A stretch of DNA of 64,000 nucleotides from Asticcacaulis excentricus (GCF_003966695.1 NZ_AP018828.1:157501-221500), one strand, 5' to 3'; shown: positions 29,473 to 37,634, numbered from the stretch's first letter. Notes: generated by a model from the sequence alone, not told the origin. Made by a program: numbers and translations.

Positions 29473-29483
29473 GGCGGTTTCCT

Positions 29484-31094
29484 TTATTTCTTTTTGTTTT
29501 CGTTAGTGTCTTTGGCGTTCAGTGCTCCGATCAGCGCCTTCATATTGTCGATATAGGCGCTGGTCGAAATGCCGATGACGGGTTTATCGGCGATGTAGGG
29601 CGAGGTGTCGGTCTTGTCGCCAACGTGCGTCGAGCGGTAATCCCCTTCGGTCGGCGTCGGCGACCCGTCTCCGATATAGGGGTTGGAGGTCGATTTCAGC
29701 TCGGTCGGCCACCAGCCGTCCTTGTTCAGTGATTTGACCAGCTGACCGGCGGTTTCGGCGACGCGGCTGTGGTTGAGGTCGGAATCGCTGTGTTCCTCGA
29801 TCAGGAAATAACGCGGCAGCGGCTTGGCCACGCCGTATTTCAGCGGCGAGTCTTTGGAGGCCTCTTCCGGTGGGGTGGCTTTCAGCTTTTCATAGTCCTG
29901 ACGCAGCTTGGCGACATTGATCGAGCGCGTCGAGCTGTAGTGGCGCAGCGTATGCTCCGGATTATAGTCGGCATAGTAGTGGCCGTTGACGACGTTTGAG
30001 CCTTCGCGGTGCGTATAGAGCGCCTTATTGGTGCCCAGTTCCACAAACGACGGATAGAGGGGCTTTTCGCCGGGCAAACGCACCGAGTCGAGCCAGTCGA
30101 GCGCTGCGGGAATCGGTGCCAGATATTTGGTGTCGCCGGTGAGCTTATAGAAGTCCATCAACTGCCGGATGGCGCTGGCGGTGGTGTGCGCCGACAGGGA
30201 TTTCGGCTCATAGGTACGCGCCCCGGCGGGCTTGAGATCGGGCGTATATTGCAGCGCCCAGCCGGCCTGCGGCGCGCCGTTTTGCGCCAGAATATAGATG
30301 TTCATGCCGCGGTTTATGGCATCGAGAACGCGCGTTTCGCCCAGCGCCTGATAGCAGAGGATCAGGAAGTGGACATTACCGGCGGCTACATCATCATTGA
30401 AGGTGATGTAGGAGGTGTAGTCCGGCTGACCGTGGTGCGAAAACTCATACTTCAGCGGATAACGCTGCGGCCAGCCGCCATTGGGGTACTGGCTCTTGAG
30501 GACGAAGTCGATCGCCTTGTCGAGGGAGGGTTTGTACTTCGGGTCGTGCTTTTCGAGATAGAGACGCAGGATGAAGGTCATGGCCTCCACCGTGCCGTCA
30601 TCGTCATAGGTGGCGTTGCCCCAATAGTGCTGGAATTCTTCCATGCGCCAGGCGTTCTTGCCAATGGTGTCGTACCACTGTTTCGTTGAGGCCTCGCCAC
30701 CGAAATCGATGAAATAGTGCCAGCCGCCATTGTCCTGCTGTCCGAAGATCAGGGCGGCGGCGGCCTTTTCGGCGGCGGTGTAGTAATACTCATCGCCCGT
30801 GGCATGGTAAGCGTCGAGGAAGAGGTGACCCATGGTGGCCGTACCTGGTGGCTGCACCCAGATCATGCTGGGTTTGGCTTCCAGTTCACCCCAGCGGCGC
30901 GACATGTCCGGCAGATAGGACCACACATAGCCCCCATTGGTCGAAACGGTCTCGACCATGAATTGCGTGGCCTTGCGCATAGTCTTTTTGACCGCGCTGT
31001 CCGACGGCTGAGGGGCGGCTGTGGCGAGCGGGCTGCACAAAGCCAGACACAGGCCCGCCGTGAGACCTGCAATCGATTTTAAAAAGGGGCGCAT
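29484..31094 (-). CDS. Secreted pectate lyase, PL10 family
   Basis: A 536-residue protein with a signal peptide (cleavage near LATA-AP). The alpha/alpha-barrel blocks typical of PL10 are present: LKSQYPNGGWPQRYPL, YTSYITFNDDVAAG, SAHTTASAIRQLMDFYKLTGD and SFVELGTNKALYTHREGSNVV. The family cleaves polygalacturonate by beta-elimination with calcium. It is co-directional with the hexuronate transporter 11 bases downstream, forming a pectin degradation and uptake pair. A GntR-like palindrome lies 50-63 bases upstream of its start. The C-terminal KDTNENKKK tail is hydrophilic and carries no clear function. Confidence 0.88.
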   Translation of the reverse strand: MRPFLKSIAGLTAGLCLALCSPLATAAPQPSDSAVKKTMRKATQFMVETVSTNGGYVWSYLPDMSRRWGELEAKPSMIWVQPPGTATMGHLFLDAYHATGDEYYYTAAEKAAAALIFGQQDNGGWHYFIDFGGEASTKQWYDTIGKNAWRMEEFQHYWGNATYDDDGTVEAMTFILRLYLEKHDPKYKPSLDKAIDFVLKSQYPNGGWPQRYPLKYEFSHHGQPDYTSYITFNDDVAAGNVHFLILCYQALGETRVLDAINRGMNIYILAQNGAPQAGWALQYTPDLKPAGARTYEPKSLSAHTTASAIRQLMDFYKLTGDTKYLAPIPAALDWLDSVRLPGEKPLYPSFVELGTNKALYTHREGSNVVNGHYYADYNPEHTLRHYSSTRSINVAKLRQDYEKLKATPPEEASKDSPLKYGVAKPLPRYFLIEEHSDSDLNHSRVAETAGQLVKSLNKDGWWPTELKSTSNPYIGDGSPTPTEGDYRSTHVGDKTDTSPYIADKPVIGISTSAYIDNMKALIGALNAKDTNENKKK

Positions 31095-31143
31095 GGAGTA
31101 GGCGTCTTTCCCGAAACTGAGCGTTTGTTTTTATGGTTGGCGC

Positions 31144-31157
31144 TACCTTATACGGTA
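31144..31157. promoter_or_regulatory. Palindrome TACC-TTATAC-GGTA upstream of the pectate lyase
   Basis: The 14-bp site matches its reverse complement at 12 of 14 positions and has the TATA-centred shape of GntR (UxuR/ExuR-like) operators. It lies 50-63 bases before the pectate lyase start. A related TCGTATACGA site lies at 14441-14450. The link to a hexuronate regulator is inferred from gene content. Confidence 0.4.
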
Positions 31158-31227
31158 ATGACACCGGTTTCCAGCGTATCGCCACAAATTTTTTCGGGAC
31201 AGTTTTTCAGACGCAGAAGTGACGGGA

Positions 31228-31617
31228 TTAATTCGGCAAGGGGTAGGGCGACAGGGCGGCGCTGAGGCGACCCAGCGTCACGGGTTTCGACAGGTAGCCG
31301 TCCATACCGGCATCGAGGCAAAGCTGGCGCTCATCAATCAGGCCCTGCGGCGTCAGGCCGATGACGACGACCGGCGGGATCAGCCGGCGACGTTCCAGAT
31401 CACGGATTTGGCGTGTGGCGCGAAACCCGTCCATGTCCGGCAGGTCGATGCTGAGCAGAACAACGTGGCCCTCACGCGACAACAGGGCCTCCAGCAAGGC
31501 GTTACCGCGGGTAAGGACCACGGCCTTCAGCCCCAGATCCTCCAGCAAGGTGACGATGAGGTCGGCGCTGGGGGGGTGCGGCTCGGCCAGCAGGATAAGG
31601 GGGGCGGCGGACGCCAT
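31228..31617 (-). CDS. Atypical CheY-like receiver domain lacking the phospho-acceptor Asp
   Basis: The 129-residue protein is a lone receiver domain. The fold is clear: LILLAEPHPPSADLIVTLLEDLGLKAVVL, VVLLSIDLPDMDGFRATRQIRDL, VVVIGLTPQG and DAGMDGYLSKPV. The conserved Lys of YLSKP and the Thr of GLTP are kept. The residue in the phosphorylation position is Ser, in VVLLSIDLPDMDG where D is normal (LMDIxMPxMDG), and one of the two N-terminal acidic residues is replaced (AEP instead of DD/ED). Phosphorylation by a kinase is therefore unlikely. It lies upstream of the pectate lyase on the same strand, 133 bases away. Confidence 0.85.
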   Translation of the reverse strand: MASAAPLILLAEPHPPSADLIVTLLEDLGLKAVVLTRGNALLEALLSREGHVVLLSIDLPDMDGFRATRQIRDLERRRLIPPVVVIGLTPQGLIDERQLCLDAGMDGYLSKPVTLGRLSAALSPYPLPN

Positions 31618-31694
31618 AAATGTGCGGACCTTTCGAGGAAGCGGGTTTTATTGAAACCTTGCGACCGCGTGCCTAACCCGACATGGCGGCATTG

Positions 31695-31714
31695 TATGTG
31701 CACTCGTACACATA
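31695..31714. promoter_or_regulatory. Crp/Fnr-like palindrome before the regulator gene
   Basis: TATGTG (31695-31700), an 8-base spacer, then CACATA (31709-31714). The 20-bp site matches its reverse complement at 16 of 20 positions. It ends 13 bases before the regulator's ATG and abuts the ribosome binding site. Its size and TGTG/CACA arms fit a Crp/Fnr dimer, so autoregulation is plausible. Confidence 0.5.
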
Positions 31715-31727
31715 GGGGGCAAACGTG

Positions 31728-32492
31728 ATGAGGCCCTCTATGGACACGCTCCACCCCGAACTGTTGAGCAGCAATCTGCTGATGGCGCTGCGCCCCGCCG
31801 ACCGGATGCGGCTGCAAGCGCGTATGGAGGTGATCGAAGCCCCGCGCGGCATGGTCCTGTTCAATGCCGGGGACGTGGTGCGCCACGCCTGGTTTCCGCT
31901 GGGACCCACCCTGGTGGGTTTCCGTGTGCTGCTGGATGACGGGCGCGGGGTCGAAACGGCGCTGGTCGGGCGCGAAGGGGCCGTTGGCGGCATTGTCAGT
32001 CAGGGCCGTCTGCCCGCCTTTTCGTGCGCCGAGGTACAGTTTCCGGGCAAGCTGCTGCGCATTGATCTGAAGACACTGGAGGCGCTGAAGGCCGAATCCC
32101 TGACGCTCCGCTACTTCTTTGCGCGCTATTCCGACTGCCTGCTGGCGCAGGTGTTTCAGTCGGTGGCCTGCAACGCCACCCATACCATCGAACAGCGCGC
32201 GGCGCGCTGGCTGACCCTGGCGCTGGACCGCACAGAGACGGCGACAATCCCGCTGACGCAGGATCAGTTGTCGTCTATGCTGGGCGTCGGGCGGGCCTAT
32301 GTCAGCCGTGTCATGGGCGTGTTGCAGCGGGACGGCCTGCTGGCCACCGTGCGCGGGCGGGTCGAAATCCGCGATCCGGCCGGGCTCAGGCAGCGCGCCT
32401 GTGGCTGCGCCAATCAGGTGCGCGCCCATTTTGACGAAGTGCTGGCCGGGGTCTATCCCGCGCCGGAAGACGATGAGATGACAGCGAAATGA
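31728..32492 (+). CDS. Crp/Fnr-family transcriptional regulator
   Basis: The 254-residue protein has an N-terminal cyclic-nucleotide-binding-type beta-barrel (roughly residues 15-120), a dimer helix (TLRYFFARYSDCLLAQVFQSVACNATHTIEQRAARWLTLAL) and a C-terminal winged HTH (PLTQDQLSSMLGVGRAYVSRVMGVLQRDGLLATVRGRVEIRD). The Fnr-type iron-sulfur cysteine cluster is absent at the N-terminus, so an oxygen sensor of that type is unlikely. The C-terminal RACGCANQVRAHFDEVL is seen in a large uncharacterised Crp subgroup. AGGGGG precedes; ATG 31728 or GTG 31725 could be the start. It overlaps maiA by ATGA. Confidence 0.85.
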   Translation: MRPSMDTLHPELLSSNLLMALRPADRMRLQARMEVIEAPRGMVLFNAGDVVRHAWFPLGPTLVGFRVLLDDGRGVETALVGREGAVGGIVSQGRLPAFSCAEVQFPGKLLRIDLKTLEALKAESLTLRYFFARYSDCLLAQVFQSVACNATHTIEQRAARWLTLALDRTETATIPLTQDQLSSMLGVGRAYVSRVMGVLQRDGLLATVRGRVEIRDPAGLRQRACGCANQVRAHFDEVLAGVYPAPEDDEMTAK

Positions 32493-33118
32493 AACTGCAC
32501 GGCTATTTCCGCTCCTCGGCCGCCTGGCGCGTGCGTATCGCGCTGGCGCTGAAAGGTCTCGACTATGATCAGGTCTTCGTGCACCTGCGTCACGGCGATC
32601 AGCGCGCGCCTGCCTATCTGAAGGTCAACCCGCAAGGTCTGGTCCCGGCGCTGGAGGTCGAAGACGGAGAGATACTGACCCAGTCTCTGGCCATCTGCGA
32701 ATATCTGGATGAGGTCTATCCGCAGGCGCCACTTCTGCCCGGCAGCGCGCTGGAGCGAGCGCGTATCCGCGCCTTGGCCTACGCCATCGCCTGCGAAATC
32801 CACCCGGTGCAGAACCTGCGTGTCCTCAACCGGATCAAGGCGCTGGGTCAGGACGAGGCGGGCGTCAGGGCGTGGGCGCAGGAGACGATTGCCACGGGCT
32901 TCGACGCCTGTGAGGCCCTGCTGGAAGGGCAGGCGGGACCCTACTGTTTCGGCGCGCAGGTGACGCTGGCTGACGTTTTTCTGGTGCCGCAGATGGCCAA
33001 TGCCCGCCGCTTTGGGGTCGAACTGCGCTGGCCGCGTCTGAGGGATGCCGAAGCCGCCTGTCTGAGCCATCCGGCCTTTGACGCCACGCGACCGGACGTG
33101 CAGCCGGATGCCGAATGA
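32489..33118 (+). CDS. maiA: Maleylacetoacetate isomerase, GST zeta class
   Basis: The 209-residue GST-fold enzyme carries the zeta-class signature YFRSSAAWRVRIALALKG at the N-terminus, followed by VNPQGLVPALEVEDG and ITQSLAICEYLDE-type sequence. CEIHPVQNLRVLNRI is typical of MaiA. It isomerises maleylacetoacetate to fumarylacetoacetate with glutathione, the step between hmgA and fahA, whose genes lie 6 kb away in another operon. Its start overlaps the Crp/Fnr gene stop by ATGA, so the two are co-expressed. Confidence 0.93.
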   Translation: MKLHGYFRSSAAWRVRIALALKGLDYDQVFVHLRHGDQRAPAYLKVNPQGLVPALEVEDGEILTQSLAICEYLDEVYPQAPLLPGSALERARIRALAYAIACEIHPVQNLRVLNRIKALGQDEAGVRAWAQETIATGFDACEALLEGQAGPYCFGAQVTLADVFLVPQMANARRFGVELRWPRLRDAEAACLSHPAFDATRPDVQPDAE

Positions 33119-33131
33119 TCGGGTTTGGACC

Positions 33132-34349
33132 CTAGACCGGATTACGGTACAGCCGACCCTTTTCGACCACCAGAATGATGCTGATGGCTGTCAAGCCCAG
33201 CCCCATAGCCGCCAGCGGCAAAAGCCATACGCCGCCGGACCAGAACTGACCGATCCACGCCCCGATCAGGCCGCCGCCGACCATCGACAGCACCCCCTGA
33301 AGCGAAGCCGCGGTGCCCGCCACATGGCCGACCTTTTCCATGGCAATCGCCGTGAAGTTGGAGGTACACATGGCCATGCACATCATGGTCAGGCCCTGCA
33401 GAAGCGTGAAACTGATCAGGGTCTCATAGCCCAGCAGCGCCCACACCACGTGCACGACGGACAGAATAATCAGGGCGGTTAGCGAACGGTGTGACATGAC
33501 GCGCGTCCCCAATCGCTCGACCAGCCGGATATTGATAAAGGCCCCGACCGCCATGGCTCCGGCGCAGAGGGCAAAGACCAGCCCCAGATAACCCGGCTGA
33601 TGGAAAACCTCTTCGAAGATCTGCGGCATCATCGACAGATAACAGAGGATCATCGCCGTCATCACCATCACCGCCAGCCCATAGCCGAGTGAGGTGGGCT
33701 CTGAGGCGATATAGCGTGCCACGCGGAGGAACTTGCCCGGTGAGGGGGCGAAGCGCTGCTCGACCGGCAGGGTTTCCGGCAGACGCAGCCACACCCAGAC
33801 AAAGACCAGTAATCCGGCAATCGTCAGCGCAAAGAATATACCTCGCCACGGAAAGGCAAGCATGATCAATTGCCCCAGGCTGGGGGCCATGATCGGTACG
33901 GCCATGAAGATGACGTGTGAGGTCGAGAGCACCTTGGCCATGCGCGCGCCAGAATAGAGATCGCGGATGGCTGAGCGCGGGATCACATTGGCCGAGGCCG
34001 CCGCCACGCCCTGAAAAAAGCGCAGCAGGATCATGTGCTCCAGATCGGTGACCAGAGACACGGTCAGCGACAGCAGCACATAGACGATCAGCCCGCCCAG
34101 CAACACGCGGCGTCGCCCCAGCCAGTCAGACAAGGTGCCGCAGATAAACTGACCTATACCGATCCCCATAAAGAATACGGAGATAATCAATTGCATCCGA
34201 TTGGCATTGTCGATGCCGAAATCCGCTGCCATGGCGGGCAGGGCGGGCAGCATGGTGTCCACGCTCAGCGCCGTCGCGGCCATACAAGCAGCGATAATGG
34301 CGACGAATTCGGGGAACGGCGGGATGTCCTTGGGGGGGAGCTTGAACAT
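33132..34349 (-). CDS. Bcr/CflA-family MFS drug-resistance transporter
   Basis: A 405-residue, 12-helix major facilitator of the drug:proton antiporter-1 group. DTMLPALPAMAADFG, FICGTLSDWLGRRRVLLGG and RFFQGVAAASANVIPRSAIRDLYSG are the Bcr/CflA motifs. It faces maiA tail to tail, 13 bases apart. Members export small drugs, and some export sulfonamide or bicyclomycin; the substrate here is unknown. No regulator is adjacent on the same strand. Confidence 0.88.
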   Translation of the reverse strand: MFKLPPKDIPPFPEFVAIIAACMAATALSVDTMLPALPAMAADFGIDNANRMQLIISVFFMGIGIGQFICGTLSDWLGRRRVLLGGLIVYVLLSLTVSLVTDLEHMILLRFFQGVAAASANVIPRSAIRDLYSGARMAKVLSTSHVIFMAVPIMAPSLGQLIMLAFPWRGIFFALTIAGLLVFVWVWLRLPETLPVEQRFAPSPGKFLRVARYIASEPTSLGYGLAVMVMTAMILCYLSMMPQIFEEVFHQPGYLGLVFALCAGAMAVGAFINIRLVERLGTRVMSHRSLTALIILSVVHVVWALLGYETLISFTLLQGLTMMCMAMCTSNFTAIAMEKVGHVAGTAASLQGVLSMVGGGLIGAWIGQFWSGGVWLLPLAAMGLGLTAISIILVVEKGRLYRNPV

Positions 34350-34446
34350 GACGCGCCCCCTATAGCCGGATGACGCTACGAAAGAAATTACGAGTTTGGG
34401 AAAAGTTGAATATCTTGGCCGATAGACAGGGCTCCGGGTCTGGGGC

Positions 34447-34824
34447 TTAGTTCGCCTTCAGATAGGCTATGATATCAGCACGCTTTTTGGCATCCTTTGT
34501 CGGGGCCATGGCCATGGTGTTGCCGGGGAGGGTGCCGCCGGGGTCAGCCAGAAAGCGGTCCAGTTGCGCCTCGCTCCATACCGGCCCCTTCTTCATCGCG
34601 GCTGAGTAGCTGAACTTCGGATCATTGGTCCCTGCCTTCTTGCCGACAATGCCGGCCAGTGACGGGCCGATGCCCGTGGCACCCGGCTTCACCGAATGGC
34701 ACGACATGCAAGCCCCGAAGGCCTTTTTACCGGCAACAGCGTCCTGCGCCTGCGCCGGGGTGAGGGACACGATCAGCAGCAAAGCGCCAGTCAGGGGCGT
34801 CAGGGCTTTCAAAATGCGGGTCAT
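34447..34824 (-). CDS. Secreted class I c-type cytochrome
   Basis: The 125-residue protein has a signal peptide (ending AQA) and a single CMSCH heme-binding motif near residue 39. KPGATGIGPSLAGIVGKKAG follows, and the distal Met ligand lies in PGNTMAMA. This is the class I (c2/c550) fold, an electron carrier in the periplasm. AGGA precedes the start. About 140 bases upstream lies the small Trp/Tyr-rich ORF with its terminator, which may or may not share the promoter. No partner oxidase or dehydrogenase is adjacent. Confidence 0.9.
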   Translation of the reverse strand: MTRILKALTPLTGALLLIVSLTPAQAQDAVAGKKAFGACMSCHSVKPGATGIGPSLAGIVGKKAGTNDPKFSYSAAMKKGPVWSEAQLDRFLADPGGTLPGNTMAMAPTKDAKKRADIIAYLKAN

Positions 34825-34917
34825 GGCAATCCTGTTGAGGGGTGGGTCTGTCTGTCTTTAACAGGCTCTGTGCCCTCGTAAATACGGAATCCGACGTCAG
34901 ATCCGGCGCACAGAATC

Positions 34918-34943
34918 AAGAAAGGCCCCGCAAAGGGGGCCTT
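34918..34943 (-). terminator. Terminator between the 10-residue ORF and the cytochrome gene
   Basis: AAGGCCCC (34922-34929) pairs perfectly with GGGGCCTT (34936-34943). On the minus strand it is followed by TCTTGATT, a weak U tract. It begins 22 bases after the small ORF's stop. Confidence 0.65.
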
Positions 34944-34964
34944 CCGAAAGTATTTAGACTGGTA

Positions 34965-34997
34965 TTAGTACCAGTATCCGAACAGCCAATCCCACAT
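34965..34997 (-). CDS. Ten-residue Trp/Tyr-rich small ORF, MWDWLFGYWY
   Basis: The ORF encodes M-W-D-W-L-F-G-Y-W-Y and stop. Six of its ten residues are aromatic. A good ribosome binding site, GAGG, lies 6 bases before the ATG. A perfect 7-bp hairpin with a 4-base loop (34958-34975) covers its last two codons and stop. A terminator hairpin follows 22 bases later. On the minus strand upstream, TTGTCA at about 35076 is 17 bases from TAACCA, a possible promoter. A short transcript with peptide, hairpin and terminator resembles a leader-peptide attenuator or a micropeptide gene. I do not recognise the peptide; translation is an inference. Confidence 0.45.
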   Translation of the reverse strand: MWDWLFGYWY

Positions 34998-35261
34998 GAT
35001 ATGCCTCACTTGATCACGCTAAACAGCCCTATCGCTGTACGTGCATGGTTAACACTTTCTAAACGCATTGACAAGCATTAACCAAGAATTTTTACGGCAA
35101 ATTAACCCGTTTTTTCTCGCAACTGACGAATTGTGCAAGGAAATCAAAATAAACCTTGTCAGGGATGCGTGGCGTTTTGCCGCGATATCTGCACGACAAG
35201 GTTAACAGGCGCTGTTTCACTGCAAAAGCTATGCCAAAGTGGCTTAGCGTAAGTAAAAAAG
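34998..35261. other. Structured intergenic region upstream of the small ORF
   Basis: About 260 bases without a credible protein gene. A large stem AACCTTGTC (35152-35160) with GACAAGGTT (35195-35203) encloses a small GGC/GCC hairpin. A further hairpin GCTATGCC with GGCTTAGC lies near 35229-35248. A CtrA-like box (TTTA-N7-TTAA on the minus strand, one mismatch) lies near 35051-35066. Confidence 0.4.
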
Positions 35262-35286
35262 ACCCGCTGTCAGAAGACAGCGGGTT
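35252..35286 (-). terminator. Terminator of the CHASE2-EAL gene
   Basis: ACCCGCTGTC (35262-35271) pairs with GACAGCGGGT (35276-35285) around AGAA. On the minus strand it is followed by CTTTTTTACTT, a strong U tract. It lies 27 bases after the gene's stop. Confidence 0.9.
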
Positions 35287-35312
35287 GCGGTGTTTTTAAG
35301 GAAGATGGGTTT

Positions 35313-37634
35313 TTAGCCGTGGCGCAGTTGTTCGGCTTCGGCCGCCATGCGCGCCAGAAACGCCTTGGCGTCCATCGGGCGGGCAATATAGTAGCCCTGA
35401 CCTGTATCACAGCCCATTCGTGCCAGCAGCGACAGGACTTCCAGCGTTTCGATTCCTTCGGCGACCGCCTTCATGCCGAGCGCATGCGCCAGTTGGATGG
35501 TGGACTTCATCACGGCGCGATCGGCCTTGTTTTCGCAGATATCCTGCGTAAAGCGCCGGTCGATCTTCAGTTCCGTCGCGGGGATCTTGCGCAGATATTC
35601 CAGCGTTGACAGGCCCGTGCCATAGTCGTCGATCGACAGGCCGATCCCCATGTCGCGGAATTCGGCCATCAGCAGGCTGGGCGTCTCGTTCTGCGCAATG
35701 GCGTGCGTCTCGGTCACTTCGAGGATCAGGCACGACGGCGGCACCTGATGGCGGTCCAGCGCGGCCTTCACCATGTCCATTATGTCGCGCGAGGTGAGAA
35801 GACTGGGCGAAATATTCACCGAGATACGAAACTCCGGCTTGGTCAGCAGGACCGTCTTGGCGACTTTCAGCGCGTCATTGAGCACAAAATCCGTCAGGCG
35901 GTCGATACGCCCGTGGCGTTCGGCCATTTCGACAAATTCCAGCGGACTGACCGGGCCGCGTGTTTCGTGCGTCCAGCGCACCAGCGCTTCGGCGCCCAGC
36001 AATTCCTTGCTGTAGAGGTCCATCTTCGGCTGATAGGCTACCCAGATCTTTCCGGCGTCCAGCGCGTCGTCCAGTTCGCCCAGCAACGACAGGTTCCATT
36101 CCTTTTCGCTGATCTGCGACGGATCGTGCAGACGCCAGCGCGTGCCATCCTGTTCGGCCGAGTGGGCGGCGGCCAGGGCGCTGGTCAGGCGGTGCGAAAC
36201 GGGCAGGTCGAATTCGCGATCCACGCCGAAGGAGATGTCGACGTCGAAGGAATTGCGCGCAAAGCGTATGGGGCTGCGGAAGATAACGTGCAGGGCGGTG
36301 AATTGCTCGATCAGCAAGTCATGGTCATACAGGTTCGACAGCCAGAAGAAGTTACCGTCGTCACCGTGATAGAGTTGAGCTCCACCGGCCCCCAGTTCGA
36401 GGCGCGCCACGATCTCCTTCACCAGCAGACGCTCGGCCTCTGGCGGCAACGCGCTGACCATTTCGGCGTAGCGGCGGATACGCGCGGCGACCAGTTGCCG
36501 GCCATCGAGACGATCTTCGTGACGGATGGCATTGGGCGTGTAAAGACCTGACACCGGGTTGATGGTCCCGCCCTTCTTCTCCTGCGCGCCGAAACGACGC
36601 CACAGGACATAAATGCCCGTCAGCAGCAGGAGGGTGATGCCGCCCATAATATCCATGAAGATATTGAAGCGTTCTAGAACGCCCGGCACGACCAGCAGGG
36701 TAACCACGGCCCCCAGCATCAAAAGACGCTTACCGCGCTTCATACGGGGGCTGAGCAGGCAGGCGGCGATAATGGCGGCAAACAGCCAACCCGGCAGCCA
36801 GCCCAGTTGCAGCGGACGCCCGTGCTTAAGGGTTTCCGCGCCTAAAACGACGACGGCGGCGGTCGGGGATTTATGACCCTGACCCAGAACGCGTAGCTGA
36901 TCGCCCAGACTCGGGGCATTAAAGCCCACAACGACGTCTTTCCCACGGAAGCTGCTGGCGCGCGCCTTACCGCTCAGAACATCGGCGGCACTGGCATAAG
37001 GAATAGTGCTGCTGTCGAAGGCATAGTTGATCGGGAAGCGCTCCTGCGTACTGCCGTAAACGCCCGAAAGGACGGATTCGATGGAATCGAGGGCCTGATC
37101 TTCAACGTCGGTCTTGTACGGTATGCTGGAAAAGCCACCCCAAAAGGCCACGTAGCGCACCAGAGACACAGTCTGCGCTTCATCGCGGACGATATCCGGC
37201 GGCAGGATATAGGTCACGCGCTTGGGCCCCAGCCGATAATCGGCCTTGGCGCCGACAAAAACGCGGCCGGGATAACGCGCAAAGCTGTCGGCCAGCAGGC
37301 GATTACGGCTTTCACCCTGATCGGTCAATGGCGTCATAAAGAAAACGCGGCGCGCCCCATCGGCAAACAGGCGCTCGGTCAGGCCGGCCATGTGGGCGTG
37401 CTTCCACGGCCAGGGGCCGAGCGAAGACAGGGCTTCGTCATCGACACCGACGACGACCATTTCACCGCTGACCGGCATTTTCTGAAAGGAGTTGCGGGCC
37501 GCGCGCAGGAACAGCTCTAGCGGATGGCCAATCTCGATAAGGGTCAGCACAGCCGACACAACCAGCAGCACGATCAGGGCGACTGATTTGCGGATGCGAT
37601 CCTTGAACGAAGTCGGGGTGTTGGGTGACGTCAT
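35313..37634 (-). CDS. CHASE2-degenerate GGDEF-EAL membrane protein, probable c-di-GMP phosphodiesterase
   Basis: A 773-residue sensor. An N-terminal membrane helix leads into a CHASE2-type periplasmic domain (VVVGVDDEALSSLGPWPWKHAHMAGL; IPYASAADVLSGKA), then two or three helices near residues 280-335. A degenerate GGDEF follows (YHGDDGNFFWL in place of GGDEF), so no cyclase activity is expected. The C-terminal EAL domain keeps its catalytic residues: AEALVRW, SVNISPS, LEVTETHA, SIDDYGTG, LKIDRRF, AEGIET and GQGYYIARP. It should hydrolyse c-di-GMP in response to a periplasmic signal. ATG 37634 is preferred because GAGG lies 9 bases upstream; an in-frame ATG at 37658 is possible. Confidence 0.9.
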   Translation of the reverse strand: MTSPNTPTSFKDRIRKSVALIVLLVVSAVLTLIEIGHPLELFLRAARNSFQKMPVSGEMVVVGVDDEALSSLGPWPWKHAHMAGLTERLFADGARRVFFMTPLTDQGESRNRLLADSFARYPGRVFVGAKADYRLGPKRVTYILPPDIVRDEAQTVSLVRYVAFWGGFSSIPYKTDVEDQALDSIESVLSGVYGSTQERFPINYAFDSSTIPYASAADVLSGKARASSFRGKDVVVGFNAPSLGDQLRVLGQGHKSPTAAVVVLGAETLKHGRPLQLGWLPGWLFAAIIAACLLSPRMKRGKRLLMLGAVVTLLVVPGVLERFNIFMDIMGGITLLLLTGIYVLWRRFGAQEKKGGTINPVSGLYTPNAIRHEDRLDGRQLVAARIRRYAEMVSALPPEAERLLVKEIVARLELGAGGAQLYHGDDGNFFWLSNLYDHDLLIEQFTALHVIFRSPIRFARNSFDVDISFGVDREFDLPVSHRLTSALAAAHSAEQDGTRWRLHDPSQISEKEWNLSLLGELDDALDAGKIWVAYQPKMDLYSKELLGAEALVRWTHETRGPVSPLEFVEMAERHGRIDRLTDFVLNDALKVAKTVLLTKPEFRISVNISPSLLTSRDIMDMVKAALDRHQVPPSCLILEVTETHAIAQNETPSLLMAEFRDMGIGLSIDDYGTGLSTLEYLRKIPATELKIDRRFTQDICENKADRAVMKSTIQLAHALGMKAVAEGIETLEVLSLLARMGCDTGQGYYIARPMDAKAFLARMAAEAEQLRHG

